Under the pieces are notes generated by a model. That model made no database searches and was not told the origin of the DNA. It saw only the letters and a program-made list of their open reading frames with translations. A stretch of DNA of 17,402 nucleotides, taken from positions 1 through 17,402 of the forward strand of contig JASHVF010000258.1 in NCBI GenBank assembly GCA_030039615.1, read 5' to 3'. The stretch comes from Gammaproteobacteria bacterium. Lineage in GTDB: Bacteria; Pseudomonadota; Gammaproteobacteria; Steroidobacterales; Steroidobacteraceae. Both the position numbers and the translations under genes were made by a program. The stretch's first letter is position 1. Each line of letters starts with the position of its first letter. Positions 8,923 to 16,958 of this stretch are shown piece after piece.

Positions 8923-11352
8923 CTAGAAAGCCTGGCCGACCGAGAACTGGAACACCTCGGTCTCATCGCCCCAGGTAGTCACGCCGTTGCCGTGCTGGGC
9001 GTTGAGCGGCAGTCCGAGGCTGAAGCGGAAGAGGCCGATCGGCGCGAGCCAGGTGACCGCGACGCCGACCGAGCGCTTCAGGCTCGAGAAGTTCTCGAAG
9101 CGGTAGTTCACGGGCGTGATGTTGTCCGGTCCGTAGAACTGCAGCTTGCTGCCGGTCTCGTACACGCCGCCCGTGTCGAAGAAAGCGCTGACGCGCGCGG
9201 TCTGTGCCCACTTGGCCGGCATGGGGAAGATCAGCTCGTTCTGGCTGGTGATGCGCATGTTGCCGCCGTAGGGGTTGCCGAACTGGTCACGCGGCCCGAG
9301 CAGGCTCTCGCGGAAGCCGCGCACGTTGTCCGGGCCGCCGCCGAAGAACTGCCGGTACGGCGGGATGGCGGTGGTGTCGCCGAGCGGCCCGCCGTAGTCG
9401 ATGCCCTCGAGGAAGGACAGCGTCCAGCCGCTGTAGACCGGCACGTACTTCAGGAACTGGTAGTTGGCGATGTAGTACTTGACGTCGCTCGCGGGCGTGG
9501 TGATCGAGAGGCTGATCGCCTGGTGCATGCCCTGGTCGGCGAACAGCGTGCGGTTGCGCGTATCCCAATCCCAGCCGACCACGCCCTCGACGTTCTTGAA
9601 GTCGGTGCCGTAGAAGACGTACTCGTTGTTGCTCGCGTCGTCGTGCGCCAGACGGCTGTAGGGATGACCGTTGGTCGACACCCATTCGACCGCCTGCTCG
9701 GAGCTGGTGAGCGAGTTGGTGAGCAGCTCCGCTGATTCGAACACGCCGCCGAAACGCAGGAACATGGTCTCGGTGATCGGGTAGGCCCAGGTGGGGCCCG
9801 CACTGAGCGTCTGCGAGGAGAAGTTCGAGGAGGAGGATACGAACTGCGTCGAGTCGCGGTAGCTGACCGAGATGGTGCGCTGCAGGTTGTCGATGGTGGT
9901 GTAGGGGTTGGTCCAGGCCACCGTGTAGACCTTGCTGAAGGCGCCGCCGGCCAGGTTGATCGCCACGCGCTCGCCGGTGCCGAGGAAGTCGGCGTCCGCG
10001 AAGCTGGCGTTGAGCTGGAACTTGTAGGTGGCGGAATAGCCGATGCCGCCCGAGAGCTGCGAGGCCGGCCCCTCCTCGATCTTGTAGTTGACGTCCACCT
10101 GGTCCGGCACGCCGGCCACCGGCGTGCTCTCGAACGACACCGACTTGATGTACGGCAGGCGCTGCAGGCGCTGCTTGGAGCGCTCGAGCGCCACGTTCGA
10201 CATCCAGCCGCCCTCGAGCTGGCGCATCTCGCGGCGCAGCACCTCGTCGTCGATGCGGGTGACGCCCGAGAAGGTGATATTGCGCACGTAGACGCGGTTA
10301 CCCGGATCGACGAAGAAGGTGAGCGCGACCGTGTGGTTGACGTTGTCCGCCGTCGGCACCGGATCCACCTTGGCGAAGGCATAGCCGTCGCGGCCCATGC
10401 GGTTCTGCATCAGCTCCTGGGAGGAGGTGATGAGCTTGCGGTCGAAGATCTCCCCCGGATGCACCAGCACCAGCCGCTCGAGCTCCGCCTGCGGCACCAC
10501 GAAGGTGCCGGCCACCTTGATCGAGGAGATCTTGTAGACCTGGCCCTCGTCGATGTTGATGGTGATGTAGATGTCCTCCTTGTCGGGAGCGATCGCCACC
10601 TGGGTCGACTCCAGCTGGAAGTTGGCGTAGCCGCGATCCATGTAGTAGTTGCGCACCTTCTCGAGGTCGCCCTGCAGCGACTCGCGCGAGTAGCGGTCGT
10701 CCTGCTTGTACCAGGAGAGCCAGTTGGGCGTCTTCAGCTCGAGGGTCTCGAGGATGTCCTTCTGGCGGAACCTGGTGTTGCCGACGATGTTGATCTGGCG
10801 GATCTTGGCGCGGCTGCCTTCCTTGATGTCGACCTTGATCTTGACGCGGTTGCCGGCCTCCTGCTCCACCTTGGCGTCGATGCGCACACCGTACTTGCCG
10901 CGCGCGAAGTACTGATCGGTGAGGTACTGCGTCACCTCGTCGAGCACCGAGCGGTCGAAGGTCTTGCCGGCCGCGAGCCCGACGCCGCGCAGCGATTTCT
11001 GCAGATCCTCGGTCTTGATGTCCTTGTTGCCGGTGATCTCGAAGCTCTCGATCGAGGGCCGCTCGAGCACCACCACCACCAGCGTGTTGCCGTCGCGGCG
11101 CATCTGCACGTCGCGGAAGAATCCGGTCGCGTACAGGGCGCGGATCGCCTCGCGCACGCGCTGCGGCGTCAGGTGATCGCCGATATTGACCGGCAGGTAG
11201 TTGTAGACGGTGCCTTCGGAGACGCGCTGCAGTCCCTCGATGCGGATGTCGCTGACGGTGAAGTCAGCCTCCGGGGGGGCGGCGGTTTGCGCAAATGCCA
11301 GAGCAGCGCGCAGCAACAGCGCGAGCGCGGCCAGGGCGACGCGCGGCTTCAT
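8923..11352 (-). CDS. bamA: Outer membrane protein assembly factor BamA (Omp85)
   Basis: BamA is the essential core of the outer-membrane beta-barrel assembly machine. The 809-residue product (E. coli 810) has a signal peptide, MKPRVALAALALLLRAALAFA, with likely cleavage after residue 21. Five POTRA domains follow in the periplasm (about 31-430), opening FTVSDIRIEGLQRVSEGTV, and then a 16-strand barrel (about 431-809). The barrel carries the VRGF motif of loop 6 (677-680) and ends in a C-terminal phenylalanine (SVGQAF), the usual outer-membrane sorting signal. The ATG at 11350-11352 is preceded by GGTGA with 7-nt spacing. It lies 132 nt after rseP and 140 nt before skp, the two largest gaps in the window, so separate control of bamA is plausible, although no sigma-E promoter was recognised. 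Complete and typical. Confidence 0.98.
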   Translation of the reverse strand: MKPRVALAALALLLRAALAFAQTAAPPEADFTVSDIRIEGLQRVSEGTVYNYLPVNIGDHLTPQRVREAIRALYATGFFRDVQMRRDGNTLVVVVLERPSIESFEITGNKDIKTEDLQKSLRGVGLAAGKTFDRSVLDEVTQYLTDQYFARGKYGVRIDAKVEQEAGNRVKIKVDIKEGSRAKIRQINIVGNTRFRQKDILETLELKTPNWLSWYKQDDRYSRESLQGDLEKVRNYYMDRGYANFQLESTQVAIAPDKEDIYITINIDEGQVYKISSIKVAGTFVVPQAELERLVLVHPGEIFDRKLITSSQELMQNRMGRDGYAFAKVDPVPTADNVNHTVALTFFVDPGNRVYVRNITFSGVTRIDDEVLRREMRQLEGGWMSNVALERSKQRLQRLPYIKSVSFESTPVAGVPDQVDVNYKIEEGPASQLSGGIGYSATYKFQLNASFADADFLGTGERVAINLAGGAFSKVYTVAWTNPYTTIDNLQRTISVSYRDSTQFVSSSSNFSSQTLSAGPTWAYPITETMFLRFGGVFESAELLTNSLTSSEQAVEWVSTNGHPYSRLAHDDASNNEYVFYGTDFKNVEGVVGWDWDTRNRTLFADQGMHQAISLSITTPASDVKYYIANYQFLKYVPVYSGWTLSFLEGIDYGGPLGDTTAIPPYRQFFGGGPDNVRGFRESLLGPRDQFGNPYGGNMRITSQNELIFPMPAKWAQTARVSAFFDTGGVYETGSKLQFYGPDNITPVNYRFENFSSLKRSVGVAVTWLAPIGLFRFSLGLPLNAQHGNGVTTWGDETEVFQFSVGQAF

Positions 11353-11359
11353 GCTTCAT

Positions 11360-11364
11360 TCACC
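11360..11364 (-). promoter_or_regulatory. Ribosome binding site for bamA
   Basis: GGTGA on the minus strand lies 7 nt before the bamA ATG at 11350-11352. It supports this start over any internal codon, and the start yields a complete signal peptide. Confidence 0.6.
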
Positions 11365-11380
11365 AAGTAATGTGTCCTTC

Positions 11381-11394
11381 GCGCCCCCGGGCGC
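11381..11394 (-). repeat. Short GC hairpin upstream of bamA
   Basis: GCGCC (11381-11385) and GGCGC (11390-11394) pair perfectly around a 4-nt loop, about 30 nt before the bamA start codon. With 5 bp it is stable only because it is all G-C. It lies in the probable bamA leader and would leave the ribosome site free. No U-tract follows. Confidence 0.3.
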
Positions 11395-11447
11395 CTCGTC
11401 TTGCATTATTCGAGAGCCGAAGACCTGTCGGCGGCCTTCAGCCCAGC

Positions 11448-11467
11448 CGGACCCGGTGCCGGGCCCG
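11448..11467 (-). repeat. Hairpin in the rseP-bamA intergenic gap, just after rseP
   Basis: Positions 11448-11455 and 11460-11467 pair over 8 bp (one G-U wobble in the minus-strand transcript) around a 4-nt loop, starting 17 nt after the rseP stop. The sequence downstream is not U-rich, so strong intrinsic termination is not expected. A pause, a rho-dependent end or an mRNA-processing barrier between rseP and bamA is possible. Confidence 0.4.
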
Positions 11468-11484
11468 TACCCCCCAGGAACCAC

Positions 11485-12858
11485 TCAACCGAACTGGCGC
11501 GCAATGTCGTTGTACAGCGCCACACCCATCAGGACGATGAGCAACGCGATTCCCACCTGCTGCCCGAACACCTGGGTGCGCTCGGAGAGCGGGCTGCCCT
11601 TCAGCCACTCGACCAGCTGAAAGGCGATCTGCCCGCCATCGAGGATCGGGATCGGCAGCAGGTTGAGGAACCCGAGCGACAGGGAAATGAGCACCAGGAA
11701 GCCGAGGAACGGCGCCACGCCCGCCTCGGCCGAGTCGCCGGCGTACTCCGCGATCGACAGCGGGCCGCTCAGGTTCTTCAGCGACACGCGCCCGAGAACC
11801 ATGCGCCAGAAGAGCCTCCCCTGCAGCACCGTCATGCTCCAGGCCTCATCCGTGGCGCGCACCAGGGCGGCGCCTGCGGACAGCGCGAGATGCGTGCGCA
11901 GCGACTCAGGGTAGGTCTTCGGCAGCGGCGGCGGCTCGACGTGAATGCGCCCGATGCGCCGGCCGCGCACCTCATCGCTCGCCACCTGCAGCTCGGTGCT
12001 GGCGGCGACGCCGGCGCGGCTGTAATCGACCCTGATGCGCTGGCCGGGACGGGCGTTCACCAGCGCGATGAGGTCGTGGAAGTTCGCGACCGCGGCGCCG
12101 TCGATGGCGAGCACCCGGTCGCCGGCGGCGAGTCCGGCGCGTGCCGCCGGGCCGCCGGCTTCGACCTTGCCGATCACCGCCGGCACCGGCGGCCAGAACT
12201 CGAAACCGAGGCCGAGCAGCAGCTCCGAGGGCTCGGTCAGGCGCCGGCGGGTTTCGGCATCACTCACCACGAGGCGCGCGCTGCGCGTGGCACCGTCGCC
12301 GCCGCGTACGGTGAGGTCCGCCTCGCCGCGCGCACTCATCGCATCCAGCAGGTCGAACACCACGTCGCGCATGCCGCTCACGGAGGCGCCGTTGATGGCG
12401 CGGATCTCGTCGCCGCTCTTCAGGCCCGCGGCCGCCGCCGCCGAGCCGCTCGTGACGTCGCCGACCACGGGCCGTACTTCGTTCACGCCGTTTACCCAGA
12501 ACATGCCCCACAGGAGCAGCACGGCGAACAGGATGTTGAAGGTCGGTCCGGCGAGCAGCACGGCGATGCGCTGCCAGTGCGGCCGGCGGGTGAAGGAGCG
12601 CGGCAGCTCCGCCTCCTCGACCGGTCCCTCGCGCTCATCCAGCAGCTTTACGTAGCCGCCGAGGGGGATGGCCGCCACGACGTATTCGATGCGGTCCTTG
12701 CCCGAGGTCCACTTGATGAGCGGCTTGCCGAAGCCCACCGAGAAGCGCAGCACGCGGAAGCCGAGGCGGCGCGCCACGTAGAAATGGCCGAACTCGTGGA
12801 CGGTGACCAGAAGGCCGACCGCCACTACGAACCACAATGCGTACCAGAACAGGCTCAT
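11485..12858 (-). CDS. rseP: RIP metalloprotease RseP (site-2 protease family)
   Basis: RseP is an inner-membrane zinc metalloprotease. In E. coli it makes the second cut in the anti-sigma factor RseA, releasing sigma-E when outer-membrane assembly fails, and it also clears remnant signal peptides. The 457-residue product has HEFGH at 21-25 in the first transmembrane segment (about 6-27) and a second segment near 97-122 (LLAGPTFNILFAVLLLW). Two tandem periplasmic PDZ domains follow (about 127-215 and 222-308, with GDEIRAING and GDRVLAIDG). The LDG motif with metal ligand D407 (E. coli D402) is in NLLPIPILDGGQ, and a final membrane segment ends the protein. The ATG at 12856-12858 overlaps the dxr stop as ATGA, with GAGGGG 9 nt upstream. 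All catalytic residues are present. The position next to bamA suits its envelope-stress role. Confidence 0.97.
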   Translation of the reverse strand: MSLFWYALWFVVAVGLLVTVHEFGHFYVARRLGFRVLRFSVGFGKPLIKWTSGKDRIEYVVAAIPLGGYVKLLDEREGPVEEAELPRSFTRRPHWQRIAVLLAGPTFNILFAVLLLWGMFWVNGVNEVRPVVGDVTSGSAAAAAGLKSGDEIRAINGASVSGMRDVVFDLLDAMSARGEADLTVRGGDGATRSARLVVSDAETRRRLTEPSELLLGLGFEFWPPVPAVIGKVEAGGPAARAGLAAGDRVLAIDGAAVANFHDLIALVNARPGQRIRVDYSRAGVAASTELQVASDEVRGRRIGRIHVEPPPLPKTYPESLRTHLALSAGAALVRATDEAWSMTVLQGRLFWRMVLGRVSLKNLSGPLSIAEYAGDSAEAGVAPFLGFLVLISLSLGFLNLLPIPILDGGQIAFQLVEWLKGSPLSERTQVFGQQVGIALLIVLMGVALYNDIARQFG

Positions 12859-14063
12859 GCGTGAGCGCCCCTCACCGACTCACTTCTTGTAATACCGACA
12901 ATCCGCTCCGCAGCCCGCTGCCGGCCCTCGGCGTCGGCGGCCAGCACGTCCTCCAGATCGACGATCGAGCCCCCGGCGCCGCGCTCCACCACGGCTTCAA
13001 TGACCGCGGCGATGCCGGGAAAGTTCAATCGGCGCTCGAGGAACGCCTGCACGGCGACCTCGTTGGCTGCGTTCAGCAGCACCGGATGCAGCCCCCCCGC
13101 ACGCGCCGCCGCCTGCGCCAGTGCGAGGCAGCGGAAGCGGTCATAGTCTGGAGGCTGGAAGTCGAGCCGGCCGGCTTTGAGCAGATCAAGGAATTCTACA
13201 CCGGAGTCGATGCGCTCGGGCCAGGCCAGTGCGTGCGCGATGGGAGTACGCATGTCGGGCGCGGACAACTGCGCGAGTACCGAGCCGTCCAGGTACTCGA
13301 CCAGCGAGTGCACGATGCTCTGCGGGTGCACCAGGATCTCGACCTGCGCAGGGGCGAGGCCGAACAGCAGGCAGGCCTCGATGAGCTCGAGCCCCTTGTT
13401 CATGAGCGTCGCCGAGTCGACCGAGATCTTGCGTCCCATGATCCAGTTGGGGTGGGCGCAGGCGGCCTCGGGAGTGGCCGCGGCGAGCGCCTCCCTGGGT
13501 GAGTCGCGGAACGGGCCGCCGGAGGCGGTGAGCAGTACCCGCCGCAGACCCGGCGGCGCGATCCCGGGGCGCACCGGCGCCGGCAGGCACTGGAAGATCG
13601 CGTTGTGCTCGCTGTCGATCGGCAGCAGCGTCGCGCCGGCGCCGTGCACCGCCGCGAGCAGCAGCGGGCCTGCCATCACCATCGATTCCTTGTTGGCGAG
13701 CAGCAGCCGCTTGCCGGCGCGCGCCGCCGCGAGCGTCGAGCGCAGCCCCGCGGCGCCGACGATCGCCGCCATGACACAGTGCACCTCGGCGAGCGCCGCG
13801 AGCTCCTCGAGTGCGCCGGGACCTGCGAGCAGCCGCGTGTGCGGCGCCCGGCTGCCGACGAGGGCGGCGAGCTCGCGCGCCGCGCCCGCATCGGCGAGCG
13901 CCGCGTAGGCCGGCTGCCAGGCGAGAATCTGCCGCGCGAGCTTCGCGGCGTTGCGATGGGCGGCGATGGCGATGAGGCTGAAGCGCTCGCGGTGACGCGA
14001 CAGCACGTCGAGCGTGCTCTCCCCGACCGAGCCGGTGGAGCCCAGGACCGCGACGCCGATCAC
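12855..14063 (-). CDS. dxr: 1-deoxy-D-xylulose 5-phosphate reductoisomerase
   Basis: Dxr rearranges and reduces 1-deoxyxylulose 5-phosphate to 2-C-methylerythritol 4-phosphate with NADPH, the committed step of the MEP isoprenoid pathway and the target of fosmidomycin. The 402-residue product (E. coli 398) begins VIGVAVLGSTGSVGESTLDV with the NADPH-binding motif at 8-17. LLANKES (121-127), the metal ligands D150 and E152 in DSEH, SGGPFRD (181-187), HPNW with H204, and MNKGLE with E226 (E. coli E231) follow, then HPQSIVHSLVEY (246-257). The open frame runs about 420 codons further upstream, but that is a shadow of uppS and cdsA. The GTG at 14061-14063 is chosen because it opens the Rossmann fold, overlaps the cdsA TGA in a GTGA junction, and has GGAG seven nt upstream. 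Placement after cdsA rather than after frr is Pseudomonas-like. Confidence 0.97.
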   Translation of the reverse strand: MIGVAVLGSTGSVGESTLDVLSRHRERFSLIAIAAHRNAAKLARQILAWQPAYAALADAGAARELAALVGSRAPHTRLLAGPGALEELAALAEVHCVMAAIVGAAGLRSTLAAARAGKRLLLANKESMVMAGPLLLAAVHGAGATLLPIDSEHNAIFQCLPAPVRPGIAPPGLRRVLLTASGGPFRDSPREALAAATPEAACAHPNWIMGRKISVDSATLMNKGLELIEACLLFGLAPAQVEILVHPQSIVHSLVEYLDGSVLAQLSAPDMRTPIAHALAWPERIDSGVEFLDLLKAGRLDFQPPDYDRFRCLALAQAAARAGGLHPVLLNAANEVAVQAFLERRLNFPGIAAVIEAVVERGAGGSIVDLEDVLAADAEGRQRAAERIVGITRSESVRGAHA

Positions 14064-14872
14064 CTCACGACTCCGAGCAGCGTCAGGCCGAGCAGCAGCA
14101 CGGGAGCTGCGCCGGTGAGACTGTCGATGCGGTCCATGACGCCGCCGTGCCCGGGAAACAGCGTGCCGCTGTCCTTCATGCCCGCAAAGCGCTTCAGCAG
14201 GCTCTCGGTGAGATCGCCGATCACCGAGAAGGCCACGGTCGCGAGGCACAGCGGCAGAAACACCGCGAGCGAGACGTGAAACCAGCGGCTGCCGCCGATG
14301 GCGACCAGCGCCGAGAGCGCCATGCCGCCGAGCACTCCCTCCCAGGTCTTGCCCGGCGAGACCTCCGGAGCGAGGCGGATGCGCCCGAAGGCCCGGCCGG
14401 CAAAAAACGCGCCGATGTCCGCGACCCAGACCAGAATCAGCGTGAACAGCACCCATTGTCCGTGCGGCGGCGGGACGCGCAGCAGCCACACCAGCGCCAG
14501 CCACGAGGGCACCAGCGCGAGCACCCCGGCGATGCCCGCCGCCCAGGGCGTCACCCGCCCCGGCGCGAACACGATCCACATGAAGGCCGTGACCCACCAC
14601 AGCACCGCCGCGAGCAGGATCAGATCGCGGCTCGCCGCATCCGCGGACACCACCCAGACGAGTGGCAGCAGCAGCGCGACCAGCGCCACATAGAGCAGCC
14701 GCCGCGCGGCGCTCGAGAGCCGCAGAAACGCCGACCACTCCCAGGCGCCGGCGAGCAGCGCCGCGGTGAGCGCCACGACGGTCGCCCACGGCGGCAGCCA
14801 CAGCAGGATGAACAGCAGTGCGGCGGCCAGCAGCACCGCGGTCGTCACCCGCTTGCGCAGCGACTCGTTCAC
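14060..14872 (-). CDS. cdsA: Phosphatidate cytidylyltransferase (CDP-diglyceride synthase)
   Basis: CdsA makes CDP-diacylglycerol from CTP and phosphatidic acid in the inner membrane, the precursor of all major phospholipids. The 270-residue product is almost entirely hydrophobic, with about eight predicted membrane segments beginning at TTAVLLAAALLFILLWL (10-26). It carries SPGKTWEG (172-179) and the CDS family signature at about 224-250 (SLLKR, then KDSGTLFPGHGG, then DRID). A GTG at 14870-14872, two nt after the uppS stop, gives the start VNESLRKRVTTAVLL, typical of the family. The frame extends 34 codons upstream to another GTG or similar codon, but that Arg-rich stretch overlaps uppS and looks non-coding in this frame. 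The ribosome site is weak, consistent with coupling to uppS. It overlaps dxr by 4 nt. Confidence 0.94.
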   Translation of the reverse strand: MNESLRKRVTTAVLLAAALLFILLWLPPWATVVALTAALLAGAWEWSAFLRLSSAARRLLYVALVALLLPLVWVVSADAASRDLILLAAVLWWVTAFMWIVFAPGRVTPWAAGIAGVLALVPSWLALVWLLRVPPPHGQWVLFTLILVWVADIGAFFAGRAFGRIRLAPEVSPGKTWEGVLGGMALSALVAIGGSRWFHVSLAVFLPLCLATVAFSVIGDLTESLLKRFAGMKDSGTLFPGHGGVMDRIDSLTGAAPVLLLGLTLLGVVR

Positions 14873-14874
14873 GC

Positions 14875-15606
14875 TCAGGCGCTCGCCGCCGCCGGGCGCC
14901 GTCCGAAGCGCCGCTCGCGGCTCGCGAAGAAGCCGAGCGCCTCGTGCAGGTCGGCGAGCGCGAAGTCCGGCCACAGGCGCGGGGTGAAGTAGAGCTCCGC
15001 ATAGGCGAGCTGCCAGAGGAGGAAGTTGCTGATGCGGTGCTCGCCTCCGGTGCGGATGTGCAGGTCCGGGTCAGGGAGCCCGGCGAGCGACAGCGCAGCC
15101 GCGAAGCGCGCCTCGCTGATCTCCTCCGCGCGCAGCGCGCCGCTCGCGCACTCGCGGGCCAGGGCCTGCGCCGCCTGTACGATGTCCCAGCGCCCGCCGT
15201 AGCTGACCGCCACCTGCAGGTTGAGCGCCGTGTTGCCCGCGGTGCGCGCCTCGGCGGCGGCGATGCGCGACTGCAGCCGCACCGGCAGCGTGCGCCGCTC
15301 GCCGATGAAGCGCATGCGCACGCCCTTGGCATGGAGCTCGGCGATCTCGCTGTCGAGCGCCTCGAGAAACAGGCTCATGAGGCTGCCGACCTCCTCGGGC
15401 GGCCGGCCCCAGTTCTCGCTCGAGAACGCGAACAGCGTCAGCGCGCCGATCCTGAGCTGTGCGCACTCCTCGATGCACATGCGCACCGGTTTCAGTCCCG
15501 CCTTGTGGCCGGCGGCGCGCAGCACGCCGCGCGCGGCGGCCCAGCGGCCGTTACCATCCATGGTGATGGCGATGTGGCGCGGCAGATTGGCGGGGGGCTG
15601 CGCCAT
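14875..15606 (-). CDS. uppS: Undecaprenyl diphosphate synthase (cis-prenyltransferase)
   Basis: UppS condenses isopentenyl diphosphate units onto farnesyl diphosphate to make C55 undecaprenyl diphosphate, the lipid carrier for peptidoglycan and O-antigen. It is a soluble, dimeric cytoplasmic enzyme. The 243-residue product has the cis-prenyltransferase motifs in order: MDGNGRW (16-22, catalytic D17), GHKAG (33-37), FSSENW (61-66), YGGRWDIV (136-143), then RTGGEHRISNFLLWQ (185-199) and ELYFT with WPDF (204-215). The ATG at 15604-15606 shares one base with the frr TGA (TGATG junction). No strong ribosome site is visible, so coupling to frr is likely. With dxr two genes downstream, it puts the entry step of isoprenoid synthesis and its main consumer in one operon. 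Intact. Confidence 0.98.
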   Translation of the reverse strand: MAQPPANLPRHIAITMDGNGRWAAARGVLRAAGHKAGLKPVRMCIEECAQLRIGALTLFAFSSENWGRPPEEVGSLMSLFLEALDSEIAELHAKGVRMRFIGERRTLPVRLQSRIAAAEARTAGNTALNLQVAVSYGGRWDIVQAAQALARECASGALRAEEISEARFAAALSLAGLPDPDLHIRTGGEHRISNFLLWQLAYAELYFTPRLWPDFALADLHEALGFFASRERRFGRRPAAASA

Positions 15607-16163
15607 CAGATCTGCATGACCTCCTTCTCCTTGCCGGCGAGCGCCGCATCGATGTCGGCCACGTGCTTGTCGGTGAGCTTCTGGATGTCGGTCTCGGCGC
15701 GCCGCTCATCGTCCTGCGAGAGGTGCTTGTCCTTCATCTTGTGCTTGATCTCGTTCATGACGTCGCGGCGCACGTTGCGCACCGCCACGCGGGCGTTCTC
15801 GGCGTCGTGGCGCAGCATCTTGGTGATCTCCTTGCGCCGCTCCTCGGTGAGCGGCGGCATCGGGATGCGGATCACGGTGCCGGCGGTCATCGGCGTGAGT
15901 CCCAGGTCCGACTTGAAGATCGCCTTCTCGATCGCCTGCACGACGCTCTTCTCCCACGGGGAGATCACCAGCGTGCGGCCCTCCTCGACCGCGATGCTGG
16001 CAACCTGCTGCAGCGGCACCTCGCTGCCGTAGTAGTCGACCTTGAGGTGCTCGACCAGACTCGGGTGCGCGCGCCCGGTGCGCAGCTTCTTCAGGTCTGC
16101 CTGGAACGTCTGGACGCACTTGGCCATGCGCGTGGCGGCGTCCTTCTTGAGTTCTTCGAGCAT
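15606..16163 (-). CDS. frr: Ribosome recycling factor
   Basis: RRF works with EF-G to split post-termination ribosomes into subunits. The product is 185 residues, identical in length to E. coli RRF. It shows LRTGRAHPSLVEHLKVDYYG (27-46), LGLTPMTAGTVIRIPMPPLT (87-106), TEERRKEITK and ARVAVRNVRRD (124-134), with R132 as in E. coli, and ends in EVMQI. The ATG at 16161-16163 is preceded by GAGGAGA at 16168-16174, a good ribosome site. It follows pyrH after 25 nt and overlaps uppS by one base. Highly conserved and complete. Confidence 0.99.
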   Translation of the reverse strand: MLEELKKDAATRMAKCVQTFQADLKKLRTGRAHPSLVEHLKVDYYGSEVPLQQVASIAVEEGRTLVISPWEKSVVQAIEKAIFKSDLGLTPMTAGTVIRIPMPPLTEERRKEITKMLRHDAENARVAVRNVRRDVMNEIKHKMKDKHLSQDDERRAETDIQKLTDKHVADIDAALAGKEKEVMQI

Positions 16164-16188
16164 AGCGTCTCCTCGCGGCCGGGCGGGC

Positions 16189-16914
16189 CTAGTCGTTGGT
16201 GACCGCCGTACCGACGTCCTCGCCGCGCACGATGCGGGTGAGGTCCCCCGGATTGTTGAGATTGAAGACCCGCAAAGGCAAGCGGTTGTCGCGGCACATG
16301 ACGATGGCGGTCGCGTCCATCACGTTGAGCTTGTCGGCGAGCACCTTGTCGAAGGTGAGGTGCGGATAGCGCACGGCGGCGGGGTTGCGCACCGGGTCGT
16401 CGGAGTAGACCCCGTTCACCTTGGTCGCCTTGAGGAGCACGTCGGCATTGATCTCGATGGCGCGCAGCGCCGCGGCCGTGTCGGTGGTGAAGAACGGGTT
16501 GCCGGTGCCGGCGGCGAACACCGCGATGCGGCCCTTCTCGAGGTGGCGCACGGCACGGCGCCGGATGTAGTCCTCGCACACCTCGTTGATGCGGATCGCC
16601 GACATGACGCGCGCGTGCATGCCGAGACTCTCGAGCGCATCCTGCAGGGCGAGTGAGTTCATGACGGTGGCGAGCATGCCCATATGATCGGCCGCCACGC
16701 GGTCCATACCGGCGCGCGCCAGCCCCGCGCCGCGGAAGATGTTGCCGCCGCCGATCACCACGGCCACCTGCACCCCCAACTGCACGATGTCCTGCAGTTC
16801 GGAGGCGATGCGCTTCAGCACCGCCGGGTCGATGCCGTAATCGGCGCCGCCGAGCAGCGCCTCTCCCGAGAGCTTCACCAGGATGCGCGACCAAGGGGGT
16901 CCCGCTTGCGTCAT
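16189..16914 (-). CDS. pyrH: UMP kinase
   Basis: PyrH phosphorylates UMP to UDP with ATP. It is the bacterial hexameric amino-acid-kinase type, activated by GTP and inhibited by UTP in E. coli. The 241-residue product has KLSGEAL (14-20), GGGNIFRG (55-62), DHMGMLATVMN (76-86), GTGNPFFTTDTAA (136-148) and VNGVYSDDP (167-174 region), all family motifs. Its length equals that of the E. coli enzyme (241). The ATG at 16912-16914 is preceded by a near-perfect GGAGGTG ribosome site. It is separated from tsf by a 71-nt gap holding a rho-independent terminator, so pyrH probably begins the next transcription unit or depends on read-through. No promoter could be pinned down. Confidence 0.98.
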   Translation of the reverse strand: MTQAGPPWSRILVKLSGEALLGGADYGIDPAVLKRIASELQDIVQLGVQVAVVIGGGNIFRGAGLARAGMDRVAADHMGMLATVMNSLALQDALESLGMHARVMSAIRINEVCEDYIRRRAVRHLEKGRIAVFAAGTGNPFFTTDTAAALRAIEINADVLLKATKVNGVYSDDPVRNPAAVRYPHLTFDKVLADKLNVMDATAIVMCRDNRLPLRVFNLNNPGDLTRIVRGEDVGTAVTND

Positions 16915-16918
16915 CTTT

Positions 16919-16925
16919 CACCTCC
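16919..16925 (-). promoter_or_regulatory. Strong ribosome binding site for pyrH
   Basis: GGAGGTG on the minus strand, 4 nt before the ATG and extending to an AAAG spacer, is a near-consensus Shine-Dalgarno. It begins 8 nt after the T-tract of the upstream terminator, so terminator and translation start region nearly abut. Confidence 0.85.
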
Positions 16926-16933
16926 GCCGATGG

Positions 16934-16958
16934 AAAAAACCCCGCGCGCGGCGGGGTT
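16934..16958 (-). terminator. Rho-independent terminator after tsf
   Basis: In the minus-strand transcript the stem AACCCCGC / GCGGGGTT (16951-16958 and 16938-16945) closes a 5-nt loop, and the final TT continues into a run of six T (16934-16939). It starts 27 nt after the tsf stop codon. This is a textbook intrinsic terminator and marks the end of the (rpsB-)tsf transcript before pyrH. It is the only clear terminator in the window. Confidence 0.92.

Noticed and set aside
9084..9098. Odd-centred 15-bp palindrome TCGAGAAGTTCTCGA
   Set aside because: It lies inside the coding part of the bamA barrel and encodes a normal stretch (ENFSS). A GAACTT within it recalls a sigma-E -35, but no fitting -10 follows at 16-17 nt and it is far from skp.
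10333..11370. 345-codon open frame on the plus strand
   Set aside because: Antisense to the POTRA region of bamA; repetitive His/Leu/Val/Asp composition typical of a complementary frame.
11401..12864. 487-codon open frame on the plus strand
   Set aside because: Antisense to rseP, which has clear HEFGH, PDZ and LDG motifs. The product is a low-complexity His/Arg/Ala/Gln sequence with no family features.
14064..15332. Upstream extension of the dxr frame giving an 825-residue fusion
   Set aside because: The first 423 codons are an Arg/Ala/Ser-rich shadow of uppS and cdsA. The GTG at 14061-14063 with its GGAG and GTGA junction is the natural dxr start.
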